This document shows, piece after piece, positions 34,106-43,111 of a stretch of DNA of 64,000 bases; position 1 is the first letter of the stretch, and each line of letters opens with the position of its first letter. Source of the stretch: Arthrobacter_B sp038069765 (lineage in GTDB: Bacteria; Actinomycetota; Actinomycetes; Actinomycetales; Micrococcaceae); NCBI RefSeq assembly GCF_038069765.1, contig NZ_JBBPFS010000005.1, positions 1 to 64,000 of the forward strand, read 5' to 3'. The notes under the pieces are model-generated. The model did no database searches. It saw nothing but the letters and a program-made list of their open reading frames with translations, and had not been told where the DNA came from. The position numbers and the translations under genes are program-made.

Positions 34106-37100
34106 ATGTTCGGTTGGCAGGCTGCGTATGCGCAGGCTCGGAACTTCGAGAAGAAAGATAACTGGCCCGCAGCCGCTAACGTCTACGAGAAGCTTCTGAA
34201 ATATGGGCAAGCTGAGAACCCGAAGGTTCGGTTCCGACTAGGGCACGCGCTCTTTCGAATGGATATGCTCGACGACGCTGTACCGCATTTAGAGCGTGCC
34301 CTCGAACTTGCTCCGCAAAATGCGGCGTGGGAATATCGTCTGGCCTTCGTACATGAGCGTCGGAAAGACTATACACAGGCACTTGAACACTACGATGCCG
34401 CTCTGTTGATTGATCCTAACCAGCTTAAATGGGAGTCGCGCAGAGAAAAGTGTGCTGCAGCAATTAGCAGTCAGCAGTTGACCCTCGAACGGGCCTCCCA
34501 CCGGCGAACCCTCCAGGACGTCAGCGCGAACAAGGGACCCGCATGGGCACGCTTAGATGCCCTTCAGGCAGGCTACGACTCCCACAGGAACGACAAGGGA
34601 TGGTTGAAGGACCTCGCGGGCGCACTGTTCGGCATGAACAAATTCGAGGAAGCGGCCGAATGCTACGGCGAAGTGCTGGCTATTGATCCGTCTGACGCAG
34701 ACTCTCATTTCATGATGGGCTGGGCATGGCAGAGCTGTGGTCGGTCCGTTATCGCGGAGAAGTGCTTCCTGCGTGCGGTTGAATTTGATAACCGTTATGA
34801 CTCTAAGAGCATAGGCATCGGTGTCTTTTTCCAAAATAAGGGACAGTGGGGGCTGGCCGCGGAAGCGTACAAGCAGGCTTTGCAGCGGAACCCAGAAAGA
34901 GCCGAGCTCAACTTTAGGGTTGGTCTTGCGCTACAAAAGACATACTCCTGGCAGGAAGCAGAACGTTTCTTGGCTCGAGCAATATTCCTAAACCCCGATA
35001 TCCCCATGTGGCACTATCGACGTGGGTTGTCCTTCGAGCGGGCTGGGGAGCTGCTGCTCGCTGCTGGTTGCTATGCCCATGCAGTAACCCTGTCGAAAGG
35101 TCACAGCCAGTATTGGTCCTACCGTCTTGGACAGGTACTGGCGGGTAGTGGCCGGTTCCCGGAAGCATGTGACGCGTATAGGAAGTTCTATCCGCCGAAC
35201 CATCCCGAGTTCAGCTTGCCGGAACCATTTGCGGAGGGGCTAGAACCCGGCTATATGAAGGATCTGCTTGTCCAGTCGCTGGAGGATGCGCTGACGAGCC
35301 AGTCGGGACAACTATGTGAAGTTGCAGGCCGCCAAGCAGAGACCGCAGGTCTGTTCTCTCTTGCGGAACGGGCATATCGTGCAGCGATCGCCAGAACAGA
35401 GAGCCACGCACCGTATCTCTATTACCGCTTAGGGACCGTTCTTGCTGCCCAAGGGAAGTACGAAGAAGCTACAACGGTTTACTGTGACCTTCGAATCTTC
35501 AAGCGTGCTGTGGGTGTTGATATCACCCCCTATCTAAAAAACACGGCCACTCGTAAGTCAATGACCTATCTCGAGTATGCCGAAACGACGGCGATCGAGC
35601 CCATGACGATAGTGTATGAGAGTAGTCACGGTGCCTCAATTTCTTGTAATCCCCTCGCGATGTTCAGAAAAATTGTCAACGACCCCAGGTTTCAGGGATA
35701 TACGCACGTCTGGGTACTGAACGACAAAACAAAAATTCCGCAGGAGCTTCGGCAAAATCGGGATATACTCTTCGTCGGCCGAGAAAGCGACTTGTATCTA
35801 AGATACATTGCGTCCGCAAAGTACCTAATAAATAACAACACGTTTCCCCCGTACTTCACACGCAGGGACGGCCAAGAGTATCTGAATACTTGGCACGGTA
35901 CCCCGATAAAGACGCTGGGCCGCGACATCAAGAGTGGTGTTATGGACCACAAAAATGCCGCCCGCAACTTTCTCCAAGCGACGCACATAATATTTCCGAA
36001 CAAATTTACGGCTGAATGTCTTGTAAACAAGTACGAAATCGATGCGTTATACCAAGGAAAGCTAGCGGTCACGGGATATCCGCGAATTGACAGTACAATA
36101 GCATCATCGGAAGATACTGTAAGTGCCCTTAAATCGAGACTTGGCATCGCTAAAGACAAGCGCGTAGTACTTTATGCACCGACTTGGCGAGGAACACTTG
36201 CGAACAAAAACCTGGATGAAGTCCGACTTGCTCGAGATCTAGAAGCCATGGGTGGAGGTGACTGGCACTTCCTCTACCGCGGCCACTCGGTCGACGAAAG
36301 CTCGGTTAGTGGCTCCGTCTTCGAGAAGTACAGCGTTTCCCCAGATATTGATACGAATGACTTATTAGCCCTCGTTGACGTGCTCGTGACTGATTATTCG
36401 AGCATCATGTTTGATTTCATGCCGACGCGGCGTCCAATAGTCTTCTACGCCTACGATTTAGATGAATACCAGTCAGAACGGGGACTGTATTTCGACCTAG
36501 AAGACATGGGTGGAGCTCTATGCCGTGATCTAGAGTCGACGCTGAATGCAATCGGTCAAGCCGCACAGGGCGACACTGGTCCTGAAGACGAGTCGAAGCA
36601 CCGTGAGACGTTCCACGAAATGGAGAGCGGCCATTCTGCTGTGCGAGCCTTGGAGTTCTTCTTCTTTGGAGACAATGAGTTCTTACAGACACCCATAGCC
36701 AAGAAATTGCCGAATGTGCTGATGTACGCAGGGTCATTCATCCCGAACGGCGTCACGTCCTCCTACCTGAATCTTGCTAACGAGCTATCGCCGGCTGAAT
36801 ACAACCTTCACGTAGCGGTGGATCCCGTTGCTGTTTCGTCCGATGCAGGTCGGGCAGCTAAGTTTGCGGAAAACCCAGCCCACGTGCGTGCCATTGGTCG
36901 TGTGGGAATGCATCTTGTAACCCCAGACGAGCGATGGATCATCGACAAGTTCAATTCGCAGCATAATCTCGACAGTGAGGAAATGTGGTCTCATTATGAA
37001 CTAGCGCACCGCAGAGAATTCCGTCGCATGTTTGGGACTGCCGAATTTGACTATATAGTTTGTTTTGAAGGATATGCGCGCTTCTGGGCATCCTTATTTG

Positions 37101-37909
37101 GGAATGCAGAAATCAAGCCAAGAGTCTCCTCTATTTTCCTTCACAGCGTGATGGAGAATGAATGGCTCAGCAGGTTCCCATACTTGGAAGGCCTATTCCG
37201 ACTCTATGGTTACTACGACCAGCTCGTCTCGGTCAGTAAGAGCGCCTCCGAGGACAACGCGCGTGACCTGGCGCCCGATTTCGCTTTGCCGCATGAATCG
37301 TTCAAGTTTACGAACAACATCATAAATCCTGCGGAAACAATCCAGGGTGCGGAGAATGACCTGGATGAGGACATAGCCGCCTGGCTTCGGCCAAACGGCC
37401 GGTCATTCGTATCCGTGGGAAGGTTGTCCCCCGAGAAATGCCATCTTAAGCTTGTTGCCGCCTTCGCGAGAGTGGTTCGCGAGTTTGATGATGCCCGTCT
37501 CGTAATCGTCGGAGACGGTCCTATGAAGGCCCAAATAATCTCGCTGATAACTGATCTTGGTATAGACAATAACGTGTTTATGGCCGGGATGAGAATGAAC
37601 CCGTACCCAATTATTGCGAACACTGATTGTTTCGTATTTGCTTCTGACTACGAGGGACAGGGTATAGCAATCCTCGAAGCCCTAATTTTGGGCAAGCCTG
37701 TTATCTCCACAGATGTTACCGGCCCACGAAGCGTGCTTGAGGATGGGTACGGCTTGCTAGTGGAAAACACCTCTGAGGGATTGGCTCAGGGAATGATTCG
37801 ATATCTGGAAGAAAACTTGATATTCAATCAATTTGATCATGAGGTGTACCAGAAGGCAGGCATCGAATCATTCAAAACGCTAGTCCTGGATAATCCGAGG
37901 CCCGCCTAG
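34106..37909 (+). CDS. TPR - TagF-like - GT4 triple fusion
   Basis: 1267 aa, ATG with AGGAG five nt upstream. Residues about 1-470 are tetratricopeptide repeats (NWPAAANVYEKLLKYG, VPHLERALELAPQN, ALEHYDAALLIDP and later copies). Residues about 490-850 are a TagF-type domain: LINNNTFPPYF (about 575), TWHGTPIKTLGRD (about 596), YAPTWRG, YRGHS (about 724) and VTDYSSIMFDF (about 761). Residues about 870-1267 form a GT4 glycosyltransferase with FVSVGRLSPEKCHLKLVAAF, VIVGDGPMKAQI and EGQGIAILEALILGKPV (about 1182). One chain would couple alditol-phosphate transfer, glycosylation and a protein-docking scaffold. A+T-rich codon use indicates acquisition. Confidence 0.87.
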   Translation: MFGWQAAYAQARNFEKKDNWPAAANVYEKLLKYGQAENPKVRFRLGHALFRMDMLDDAVPHLERALELAPQNAAWEYRLAFVHERRKDYTQALEHYDAALLIDPNQLKWESRREKCAAAISSQQLTLERASHRRTLQDVSANKGPAWARLDALQAGYDSHRNDKGWLKDLAGALFGMNKFEEAAECYGEVLAIDPSDADSHFMMGWAWQSCGRSVIAEKCFLRAVEFDNRYDSKSIGIGVFFQNKGQWGLAAEAYKQALQRNPERAELNFRVGLALQKTYSWQEAERFLARAIFLNPDIPMWHYRRGLSFERAGELLLAAGCYAHAVTLSKGHSQYWSYRLGQVLAGSGRFPEACDAYRKFYPPNHPEFSLPEPFAEGLEPGYMKDLLVQSLEDALTSQSGQLCEVAGRQAETAGLFSLAERAYRAAIARTESHAPYLYYRLGTVLAAQGKYEEATTVYCDLRIFKRAVGVDITPYLKNTATRKSMTYLEYAETTAIEPMTIVYESSHGASISCNPLAMFRKIVNDPRFQGYTHVWVLNDKTKIPQELRQNRDILFVGRESDLYLRYIASAKYLINNNTFPPYFTRRDGQEYLNTWHGTPIKTLGRDIKSGVMDHKNAARNFLQATHIIFPNKFTAECLVNKYEIDALYQGKLAVTGYPRIDSTIASSEDTVSALKSRLGIAKDKRVVLYAPTWRGTLANKNLDEVRLARDLEAMGGGDWHFLYRGHSVDESSVSGSVFEKYSVSPDIDTNDLLALVDVLVTDYSSIMFDFMPTRRPIVFYAYDLDEYQSERGLYFDLEDMGGALCRDLESTLNAIGQAAQGDTGPEDESKHRETFHEMESGHSAVRALEFFFFGDNEFLQTPIAKKLPNVLMYAGSFIPNGVTSSYLNLANELSPAEYNLHVAVDPVAVSSDAGRAAKFAENPAHVRAIGRVGMHLVTPDERWIIDKFNSQHNLDSEEMWSHYELAHRREFRRMFGTAEFDYIVCFEGYARFWASLFGNAEIKPRVSSIFLHSVMENEWLSRFPYLEGLFRLYGYYDQLVSVSKSASEDNARDLAPDFALPHESFKFTNNIINPAETIQGAENDLDEDIAAWLRPNGRSFVSVGRLSPEKCHLKLVAAFARVVREFDDARLVIVGDGPMKAQIISLITDLGIDNNVFMAGMRMNPYPIIANTDCFVFASDYEGQGIAILEALILGKPVISTDVTGPRSVLEDGYGLLVENTSEGLAQGMIRYLEENLIFNQFDHEVYQKAGIESFKTLVLDNPRPA

Positions 37910-37926
37910 AAGGTGCGTAGAGGCCT

Positions 37927-37945
37927 TATCTAGGGACCATAGATA
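37927..37945. repeat. Short inverted repeat after the triple-fusion gene
   Basis: TATCTA and TAGATA flank a 7-nt spacer 18 nt past the stop codon. It is a weak A+T hairpin with no T-run, of uncertain meaning. Confidence 0.35.
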
Positions 37946-38100
37946 GGAGCACGGACGCGAACTCCAACACCGAGGAGATACTTCAGCGGTATTGTGCAGC
38001 ATATCGCCGTATCCACGAAGAGTAAGCGTTTATCGAATTATCTTCGGGGCCAAATGGTTCTTGAAACGTTTCGGTATTGTTGAGTAGTCCTTATGGGATT

Positions 38101-38129
38101 TTGAGCGGATAAGCTTTTACATATAAAGA
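38101..38129 (+). promoter_or_regulatory. Possible promoter of the TagE-like gene
   Basis: TTGAGC (38101-38106) and TAAAGA (38124-38129) are spaced by 17 nt and end 12 nt before the ATG at 38142. The surrounding 232-nt spacer is A+T-rich, so a chance match is possible. Confidence 0.35.
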
Positions 38130-38141
38130 TAGGGATCTGGA

Positions 38142-39647
38142 ATGGAACCGCTTTTCATCATGACGCACGGGCCAGTAAAGCCCAACCCAGTGGGCCTTGC
38201 GATGTCAGTGCTGCGTCGTTGCAAAGCCTTTTCGAAGCACGGCATCAAGCATACGTTGCTTGTCAACGATCACTATGTTGATTTCGAAGCGAGTGTCGCT
38301 GCCCTGCGCAAGAACGGCGATCTCGACCAGGGGACGTTTGTTCGCTACATGCATAATGATCTTGCAGGGGACTCGGGAGCGGATGATCGTTCAGACGTCG
38401 ACGTCATGGCCTTGGGCGATGAATACACAGTAATCGATGATAATTCAAACCCCTCGATATCCCGTGTCTACACCCAAGGCAAGTACGTGATGTTTGCGTG
38501 GTCACAAAAGGGGCGGGTCGTCTTTATCGATAGCTTGGTAGATGGAACCAGAGTTAAACGCACGGCTTATGACTCAAAGGGCTACACACGCAAAGTTGAA
38601 AGAATTGGTCATGATAATAAGCCCGTCCAGACCGACTATTACGGCCGTGGAGGAAATTTATACCTGTCAAACTACACGGGATCGCGCGGTGATGGTTCTA
38701 AGGCGCTTCTGGAACTACATACACCTTCGGGATCAATATCTTTCGGTTCCACTGGTGAATTAATCGCTCACTGGCTGCAAGCATTTGTTCTTCCTGCAGA
38801 TAAGCGTTCTAGTTTAATCAGCGAATACGGATTTTTTCGGCGCTCGTTGCAGGATCTTCAGAAGGTATTGCCAGGGCTTCGGGTTATCTATACGCTTCAC
38901 AATAATCACCTCACGGGATCGAACAGATATGGTGCTCCGGTGAAGCGTGAGCTCCTAGATTTTTTTAATCATATTCATGAGTACGATGCTGTGGTCGTTC
39001 TGACTGACGATCAAAAGAATGACATCCTGAAACAGTTCTATCCCGTAAATAATATTACCGTGATTCCGCATCACACTGTAGAAGATCTGCCGGCGGATGC
39101 TGATCGTGATCCCTATCGTGTCGTACTCTTAGGGCGTTATGCTGAGCACAAAGGGCAGATTGACGCGATCCAAGCCTTTCGGCAGGTTGTTGATCATTTT
39201 CCACTGGCCCACCTTGAATTGTATGGACGCGGTCCCATGGAAGATGCTATGCGTACTGAAATCGAAGCCCAGGGGCTATCGGACAATGTTCGAATAATGG
39301 GTTTTTCAAACGGTTCCAGAGAGGTTTATTCCCGGGCCTCTATTGGTCTTTTCCCGACTCTTTATGAGGGGTTCGGGCTTTCTATTCAGGAATCCATGCA
39401 GTATGGCTGCGTCCCTATTGCCTACGATTCAAAATATGGAATACGAGCGTTAATCCGTGATGGCGTGGACGGGCTCGTCATCGACAGGAGCAACGTCAAC
39501 GAGCTTGCGGCTTCGATCCTCTTACTGCTCCGAAACGATAAGCTGCGAGTTCAGTTAGCTTCTGAGTGCCCGAGTGTCTACGAGCGTTTCAGTGAGAAGT
39601 TCGTCGTGGATAAGTGGACAAACCTGCTACAAGATATCCATGCTTAA
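38142..39647 (+). CDS. TagE/GtfA-like GT4 glycosyltransferase
   Basis: 501 aa. The N-terminal 200 residues show the beta-rich extension of poly(glycerol-phosphate) alpha-glucosyltransferases and Gtf1 enzymes (repeated short strands such as RVYTQGKYVMFAW, YYGRGGNLYLSNYTG). The GT-B core has VIYTLHNNHLTGSNRYG, VVLTDDQKNDIL, VVLLGRYAEHKGQIDAI and the donor-binding EGFGLSIQESMQYGCVPIAYD (about 408). TagE decorates teichoic-acid glycerol with glucose, so this is the likely side-chain enzyme. It is A+T-rich like its neighbours and ends before a strong hairpin. Confidence 0.85.
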   Translation: MEPLFIMTHGPVKPNPVGLAMSVLRRCKAFSKHGIKHTLLVNDHYVDFEASVAALRKNGDLDQGTFVRYMHNDLAGDSGADDRSDVDVMALGDEYTVIDDNSNPSISRVYTQGKYVMFAWSQKGRVVFIDSLVDGTRVKRTAYDSKGYTRKVERIGHDNKPVQTDYYGRGGNLYLSNYTGSRGDGSKALLELHTPSGSISFGSTGELIAHWLQAFVLPADKRSSLISEYGFFRRSLQDLQKVLPGLRVIYTLHNNHLTGSNRYGAPVKRELLDFFNHIHEYDAVVVLTDDQKNDILKQFYPVNNITVIPHHTVEDLPADADRDPYRVVLLGRYAEHKGQIDAIQAFRQVVDHFPLAHLELYGRGPMEDAMRTEIEAQGLSDNVRIMGFSNGSREVYSRASIGLFPTLYEGFGLSIQESMQYGCVPIAYDSKYGIRALIRDGVDGLVIDRSNVNELAASILLLLRNDKLRVQLASECPSVYERFSEKFVVDKWTNLLQDIHA

Positions 39648-40007
39648 TCTGTATAGGCCCACCTCTTTCGCGATCCGTGTAACTGGCTAGGAAGGGCCGC
39701 AGCGTCACAACTTTTTGCGTTCCTCTCGTATACTCTGGACGCTCTTGAGACGTCGTTACGGGATCCGGCAGCCTCACGTGGGGGGGGACGGGCAGCGCTT
39801 GGCATTTGGTGCCGGGGATTTACACACCCTTTGGCGGGGGTAACCGCACTAGGGCGGCGCATTCGAGTGAGGGATCATGCAGCTGCCGCTGGCGTCGAAG
39901 AACCAGCGGCGGCTGTTCTTGTTGGGGGAGGGTTTGCTGATCCAACACTCGCTTCTCCTCGCGAGATAAGTAGTGCCAAGAACATGGTCCAATGCTGGAA
40001 CCAATAC
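39648..40007. other. Convergent intergenic region
   Basis: 360 nt between two convergent genes. It holds a hairpin at 39880-39915 and a TATACT hexamer near 39732 without a matching -35. Open frames on both strands (65-78 codons) show no family features. G+C is higher than in the genes on either side, so it could be a junction between separately acquired segments. Confidence 0.5.
39880..39923. terminator. Hairpin terminator between convergent genes
   Basis: CAGCTGCCGCTGG and CCAGCGGCGGCTG form a 13-bp stem (one G.T) with a 10-nt loop, followed on the plus strand by TTCTTGTT. It could end both the TagE-like gene and the minus-strand gene. Confidence 0.6.
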
Positions 40008-41093
40008 TCAGGTGCTGCTCCCTGGCCCTTCGCAAATAAACTCATGATTTCCGCCCTCAATGGGTAATCCATAGCACATCATGTTCATGTACATGGAGAC
40101 TAGATTTAACGACTGTGGGCTAACATCCGGATGATCCTTTATCAATGGATGGCGGTAGTTGACTAGGCTTAGAGTGGATGAGGGGTTCGACCGGATGATT
40201 TTGTCTATGTAGGCAGCTTGAGGGGATTGGTCTGAGTAAATAACCACGATGCTGGTACTCGGCGTTGCTGAAGTTGACGCGCCGCTGGTATTTGTCCTGT
40301 CTAGCAGTTTCGTGAACACTGCTTCTTTGCTATCGGTAAATACGCCGTCCGCAGTGAAATGAGAATCTTCATATGCGGTTTCGTAATACTGATCATTGAC
40401 GATCGGCTCTACGCAAACACCCTTATAGCCGCTCGCCAAAGCGTGGAAGAGTGCTCCGGTGGCGCCCTTGGATGCGCCGTACGTTATGACTGCGTCTTTA
40501 TCAAGGCTCAAATCCATACGCACAGATTCGATCAGCGACGCAATGCGCTCAGTGTTTTTCGGTGCGAATTGCGTGTTCAAGTAGAAGGAGCCGACGATTC
40601 CACCAATATCTGCAATTCTCAATATGGCGGTGTCATGCGGAAGATACTTATACAGAGACTTGTAGTTCTGGTTGAAGTAGCGTGACAGACCGTTACCGAA
40701 TATATCACTACTAATTGAAGAGAAAACAACGACCAAATTCCGTGCTGGCCCTCCTGCAATAGGAGCCTCGAGGTTATATATCAAACCTTCCTCGGACTTT
40801 TTGTAGGTGCCATCCTTCACCAGATGCCAAAGCGATGGTATGTATTCTTCATGAACGAAGCGGGCGACGCCGTCGACAACTCGATAGACATAATAACCAG
40901 CTTTCGCCAACACCACTGCTCTTTCTCGAACTGCGGTGTTCAGGTAGGCGGTCTTGATAAACGAATTACTGCCCATCACACCTTTAGAATCCGTCAGATG
41001 GATAAAGGCGTAGTTGTTATTGACAATATCATCTATTAGGCGATCCACAGGTTCCGTTAGTGATCGCGTAAGTGTTCCGTTATGCGTTGTCAT
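40008..41093 (-). CDS. XcbB/CpsF-like capsular polysaccharide protein (alpha/beta-hydrolase fold)
   Basis: 361 aa, ATG with a GAGGT Shine-Dalgarno six nt upstream. It contains a nucleophile-elbow-like GASKGATGA with Ser208, and a late NHEFICEG that could supply a histidine. LVVVFSSISSDIF and the TAILRIADIGG strand fit the alpha/beta-hydrolase-like fold of XcbB/CpsF and Asp2 proteins, which occur in capsule and glycoprotein-export loci. An acyl- or acetyl-transfer role on the polymer is plausible but unproven. It is the most A+T-rich gene of the window (23/60 G+C in one counted line), and it faces the TagE-like gene. Confidence 0.65.
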   Translation of the reverse strand: MTTHNGTLTRSLTEPVDRLIDDIVNNNYAFIHLTDSKGVMGSNSFIKTAYLNTAVRERAVVLAKAGYYVYRVVDGVARFVHEEYIPSLWHLVKDGTYKKSEEGLIYNLEAPIAGGPARNLVVVFSSISSDIFGNGLSRYFNQNYKSLYKYLPHDTAILRIADIGGIVGSFYLNTQFAPKNTERIASLIESVRMDLSLDKDAVITYGASKGATGALFHALASGYKGVCVEPIVNDQYYETAYEDSHFTADGVFTDSKEAVFTKLLDRTNTSGASTSATPSTSIVVIYSDQSPQAAYIDKIIRSNPSSTLSLVNYRHPLIKDHPDVSPQSLNLVSMYMNMMCYGLPIEGGNHEFICEGPGSST

Positions 41094-41471
41094 GCTGGCA
41101 CCTCTGCAGTGTGGAGAACCGGGTCCAAATAAAGAGGCGCAGAGTTAGATGCGGTCCCGCGCCCTGCCTCTATCATGAGTACCTGTCTGGTTGGGATAGA
41201 AATGGTAAGTTCTCCTAGGTTTTATTTGTAAACGATAGCCGGACAGTTGTAGAACGCGCGAACGCCTATGTTTTTAGCTATGGTTTATGGCGTCACATAT
41301 CACTCCTGAGCGCATATGAGCACTCATGATGATAGCTATTGAGTATCGGACTCTCGGTATTGTTTTACGGCAGGATGCGAAGTCAAGTTGTTTCTCAGCG
41401 AAAAGTTCCCGCTTACACTTTTACTTCGGTGCTTAGTCCTGGTTGGCATCTGCCCTGTTGAGTCGGCTGAT
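41094..41471. other. A+T-rich spacer between XcbB-like gene and wecB
   Basis: 378 nt without a convincing ORF. It includes an inverted repeat of 9/10 matching bases (AAACGATAGC at 41230-41239, GCTATGGTTT at 41277-41286) and ATAGCTAT near 41333. The promoter of the minus-strand XcbB-like gene must lie here. The upper edge marks the return to high G+C inside wecB. Confidence 0.5.
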
Positions 41472-42587
41472 CTATATGCTGAGAAGGTTCTCGAGCGCAT
41501 CGAGGCTCCGCACCGCAGCAGTCCCATCCCCGTAGGGATTCATCGCTTCGGCCATGGAGTTAAAATGCTCCCGGTCGTGCAGCAGGCTGCCCACTTCGGA
41601 AACTATGCGGTCCTCGTCTGTGCCGATCAGTTTCACCACGCCGGCGTCGACGGCTTCCGGCCGTTCGGTGTTCTCGCGCATGACCAGGACGGGCACGCCC
41701 AGGCTCGGTGCCTCTTCCTGGACTCCGCCGGAGTCGGTCAGGATGATGTGGGCCAGGGACAGCAGGCGGGTGAACTCGCCGTACTCCAGCGGTTCGGTAA
41801 TCAGCACGTTGGCCAGACCGTTCAGGTGGGGGAGCACGGCTTCCCGGACCACCGGATTGGCATGGATCGGCAGCACGATGGTCAGGTCAGGCTCAGCGGC
41901 GGCAATGCGGGCGAGGGCCCGGCCGATACCCTGCATGCCTTCGCCCTGATTTTCCCGGCGGTGCGTCGTGACCAGGAGGACTTTGCGCCCGGAAACGGCC
42001 AGGTCTTCCAGAACCGGGTCCACAAAGGGAATATTCTTTTCCACCGTCGCCAGCAGGGCGTCAATGACGGTGTTCCCGGTGACGACGATGTTGTCCGGAT
42101 CGACGTTCTCCGCGAGCAGGTTCTGCCGGCTGCCCTCGGTGGGGGCAAGGTGCAGGGAGGCAATCTGCGAGGTGATCTTGCGGTTGCCTTCCTCCGGGAA
42201 GGGGGAGGAGGGATCGCCGCTGCGGAGGCCGGCCTCAAGGTGCACCACGGGGATCCCATGGTAGAACGCGGCCATGGCGGCGGCTGTGGAGGTTGTGGTG
42301 TCGCCCTGGACAATCACGGCGTCCGGCCGGTTGACATTGAAGAGCTTCTCCAGGCCGTCGATGGTTCGAGCAAGAATGCCGTTGAGGGACTGCCCGGGCT
42401 CAAAGATGTTGAGGTCGTGGTCCGGTTCAATCCCGAAAAGGTTGTTGACCTGGTCCAGCATCGAACGGTGCTGCCCGGTGACGGTGACAAAGCAGTCCAG
42501 CACGGTGGACTTCTTCAGCGCAGCCACAATGGGCGCCATCTTAATGGCCTCGGGACGCGTCCCGTATATAGGCATGACAACCGGCAA
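41472..42587 (-). CDS. wecB: UDP-N-acetylglucosamine 2-epimerase (non-hydrolysing)
   Basis: 371 aa from a TTG at 42587, which has GGGGG seven nt upstream and gives the usual PVVMPIYGTRPEAIKMAP opening; the longer open frame upstream is not coding-like. WecB interconverts UDP-GlcNAc and UDP-ManNAc. Diagnostic segments are QGDTTTSTAAAMAAFY, HLEAGLRSGDPSSPFPEEGNR, TTHRRENQGEGMQ and TDSGGVQEEAPSLGVPVLVMRENTERPEA. It would feed the WecC-like dehydrogenase at 22873. It lies on the opposite strand to the rest of the locus, with normal high G+C. Confidence 0.95.
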   Translation of the reverse strand: MPVVMPIYGTRPEAIKMAPIVAALKKSTVLDCFVTVTGQHRSMLDQVNNLFGIEPDHDLNIFEPGQSLNGILARTIDGLEKLFNVNRPDAVIVQGDTTTSTAAAMAAFYHGIPVVHLEAGLRSGDPSSPFPEEGNRKITSQIASLHLAPTEGSRQNLLAENVDPDNIVVTGNTVIDALLATVEKNIPFVDPVLEDLAVSGRKVLLVTTHRRENQGEGMQGIGRALARIAAAEPDLTIVLPIHANPVVREAVLPHLNGLANVLITEPLEYGEFTRLLSLAHIILTDSGGVQEEAPSLGVPVLVMRENTERPEAVDAGVVKLIGTDEDRIVSEVGSLLHDREHFNSMAEAMNPYGDGTAAVRSLDALENLLSI

Positions 42588-42715
42588 TGGACAACCCCCA
42601 ACAGGCAAAAACGTGCAATGTAATCCCTTAGCGTAGCGGATTCGTGTTTCAGGGAGTTTTCCGGCCGAAAGCGCAGCCAATATGTTATGCGGCATCCCAG
42701 GGGGAGCCGGCCCGG

Positions 42716-42970
42716 TTATCCGAAGAGGAAAAGCAGGACAGCCAGGGTGGGAACGGCAAGGATGACGAGCGATATTACGGTGACCGCCGCGGCCCTCTGC
42801 CTGCGGTAACGCGCGGACCGAACCGGCCGGGATGCCAGCGCCGGAGCAGCCGGGCGGCTGGCCGAAGGGGTGCCGGTTGGGGGAGTCGCGGGGGAGGTGG
42901 ATTCGTCCGTCATGCGTGCGGTGCTCATGTGTCTCGCAGCGGCAATGTCCGGGTACTGCTTGTGCGCCAT
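42716..42970 (-). CDS. Hypothetical small membrane protein
   Basis: 84 aa from the ATG at 42970 (GGAAGG eight nt upstream). The first 50 residues are hydrophilic and Pro/Ala/Ser-rich (SPATPPTGTPSASRPAAPA). A basic stretch (RSARYRRQR) then precedes a single C-terminal membrane helix (AAAVTVISLVILAVPTLAVLLFLFG). This is a tail-anchored topology with a cytoplasmic N-terminus. I recognise no family. It is divergent from the DhaL-domain gene. Confidence 0.6.
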   Translation of the reverse strand: MAHKQYPDIAAARHMSTARMTDESTSPATPPTGTPSASRPAAPALASRPVRSARYRRQRAAAVTVISLVILAVPTLAVLLFLFG

Positions 42971-43111
42971 AGACTCAACCTTCCCACATTTGTGCAAATC
43001 GTTATCGGCGCAGCCAAGGTCACTGCGGTAGGCTTCCTACTGTCCAAACGGGCACGGAGGCGATGGCGCCTACTGCCTGAATGTCAGCGACAGCACGGAA
43101 ACGGGATCACT

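Noticed and set aside
39820..40072. Small ORFs in the convergent spacer (78, 71 and 65 codons)
   Set aside because: They overlap each other on both strands and the hairpin terminator. None shows a conserved-looking motif or transposase remnant.
33024..41471. Prophage or insertion-sequence origin of the low-G+C cassette
   Set aside because: No integrase, transposase, att-like repeats or phage structural genes are visible at either edge.
42588..42695. N-terminal extension of WecB to 407 aa
   Set aside because: The added residues do not resemble the family, and GGGGG seven nt before TTG 42587 marks the real start.
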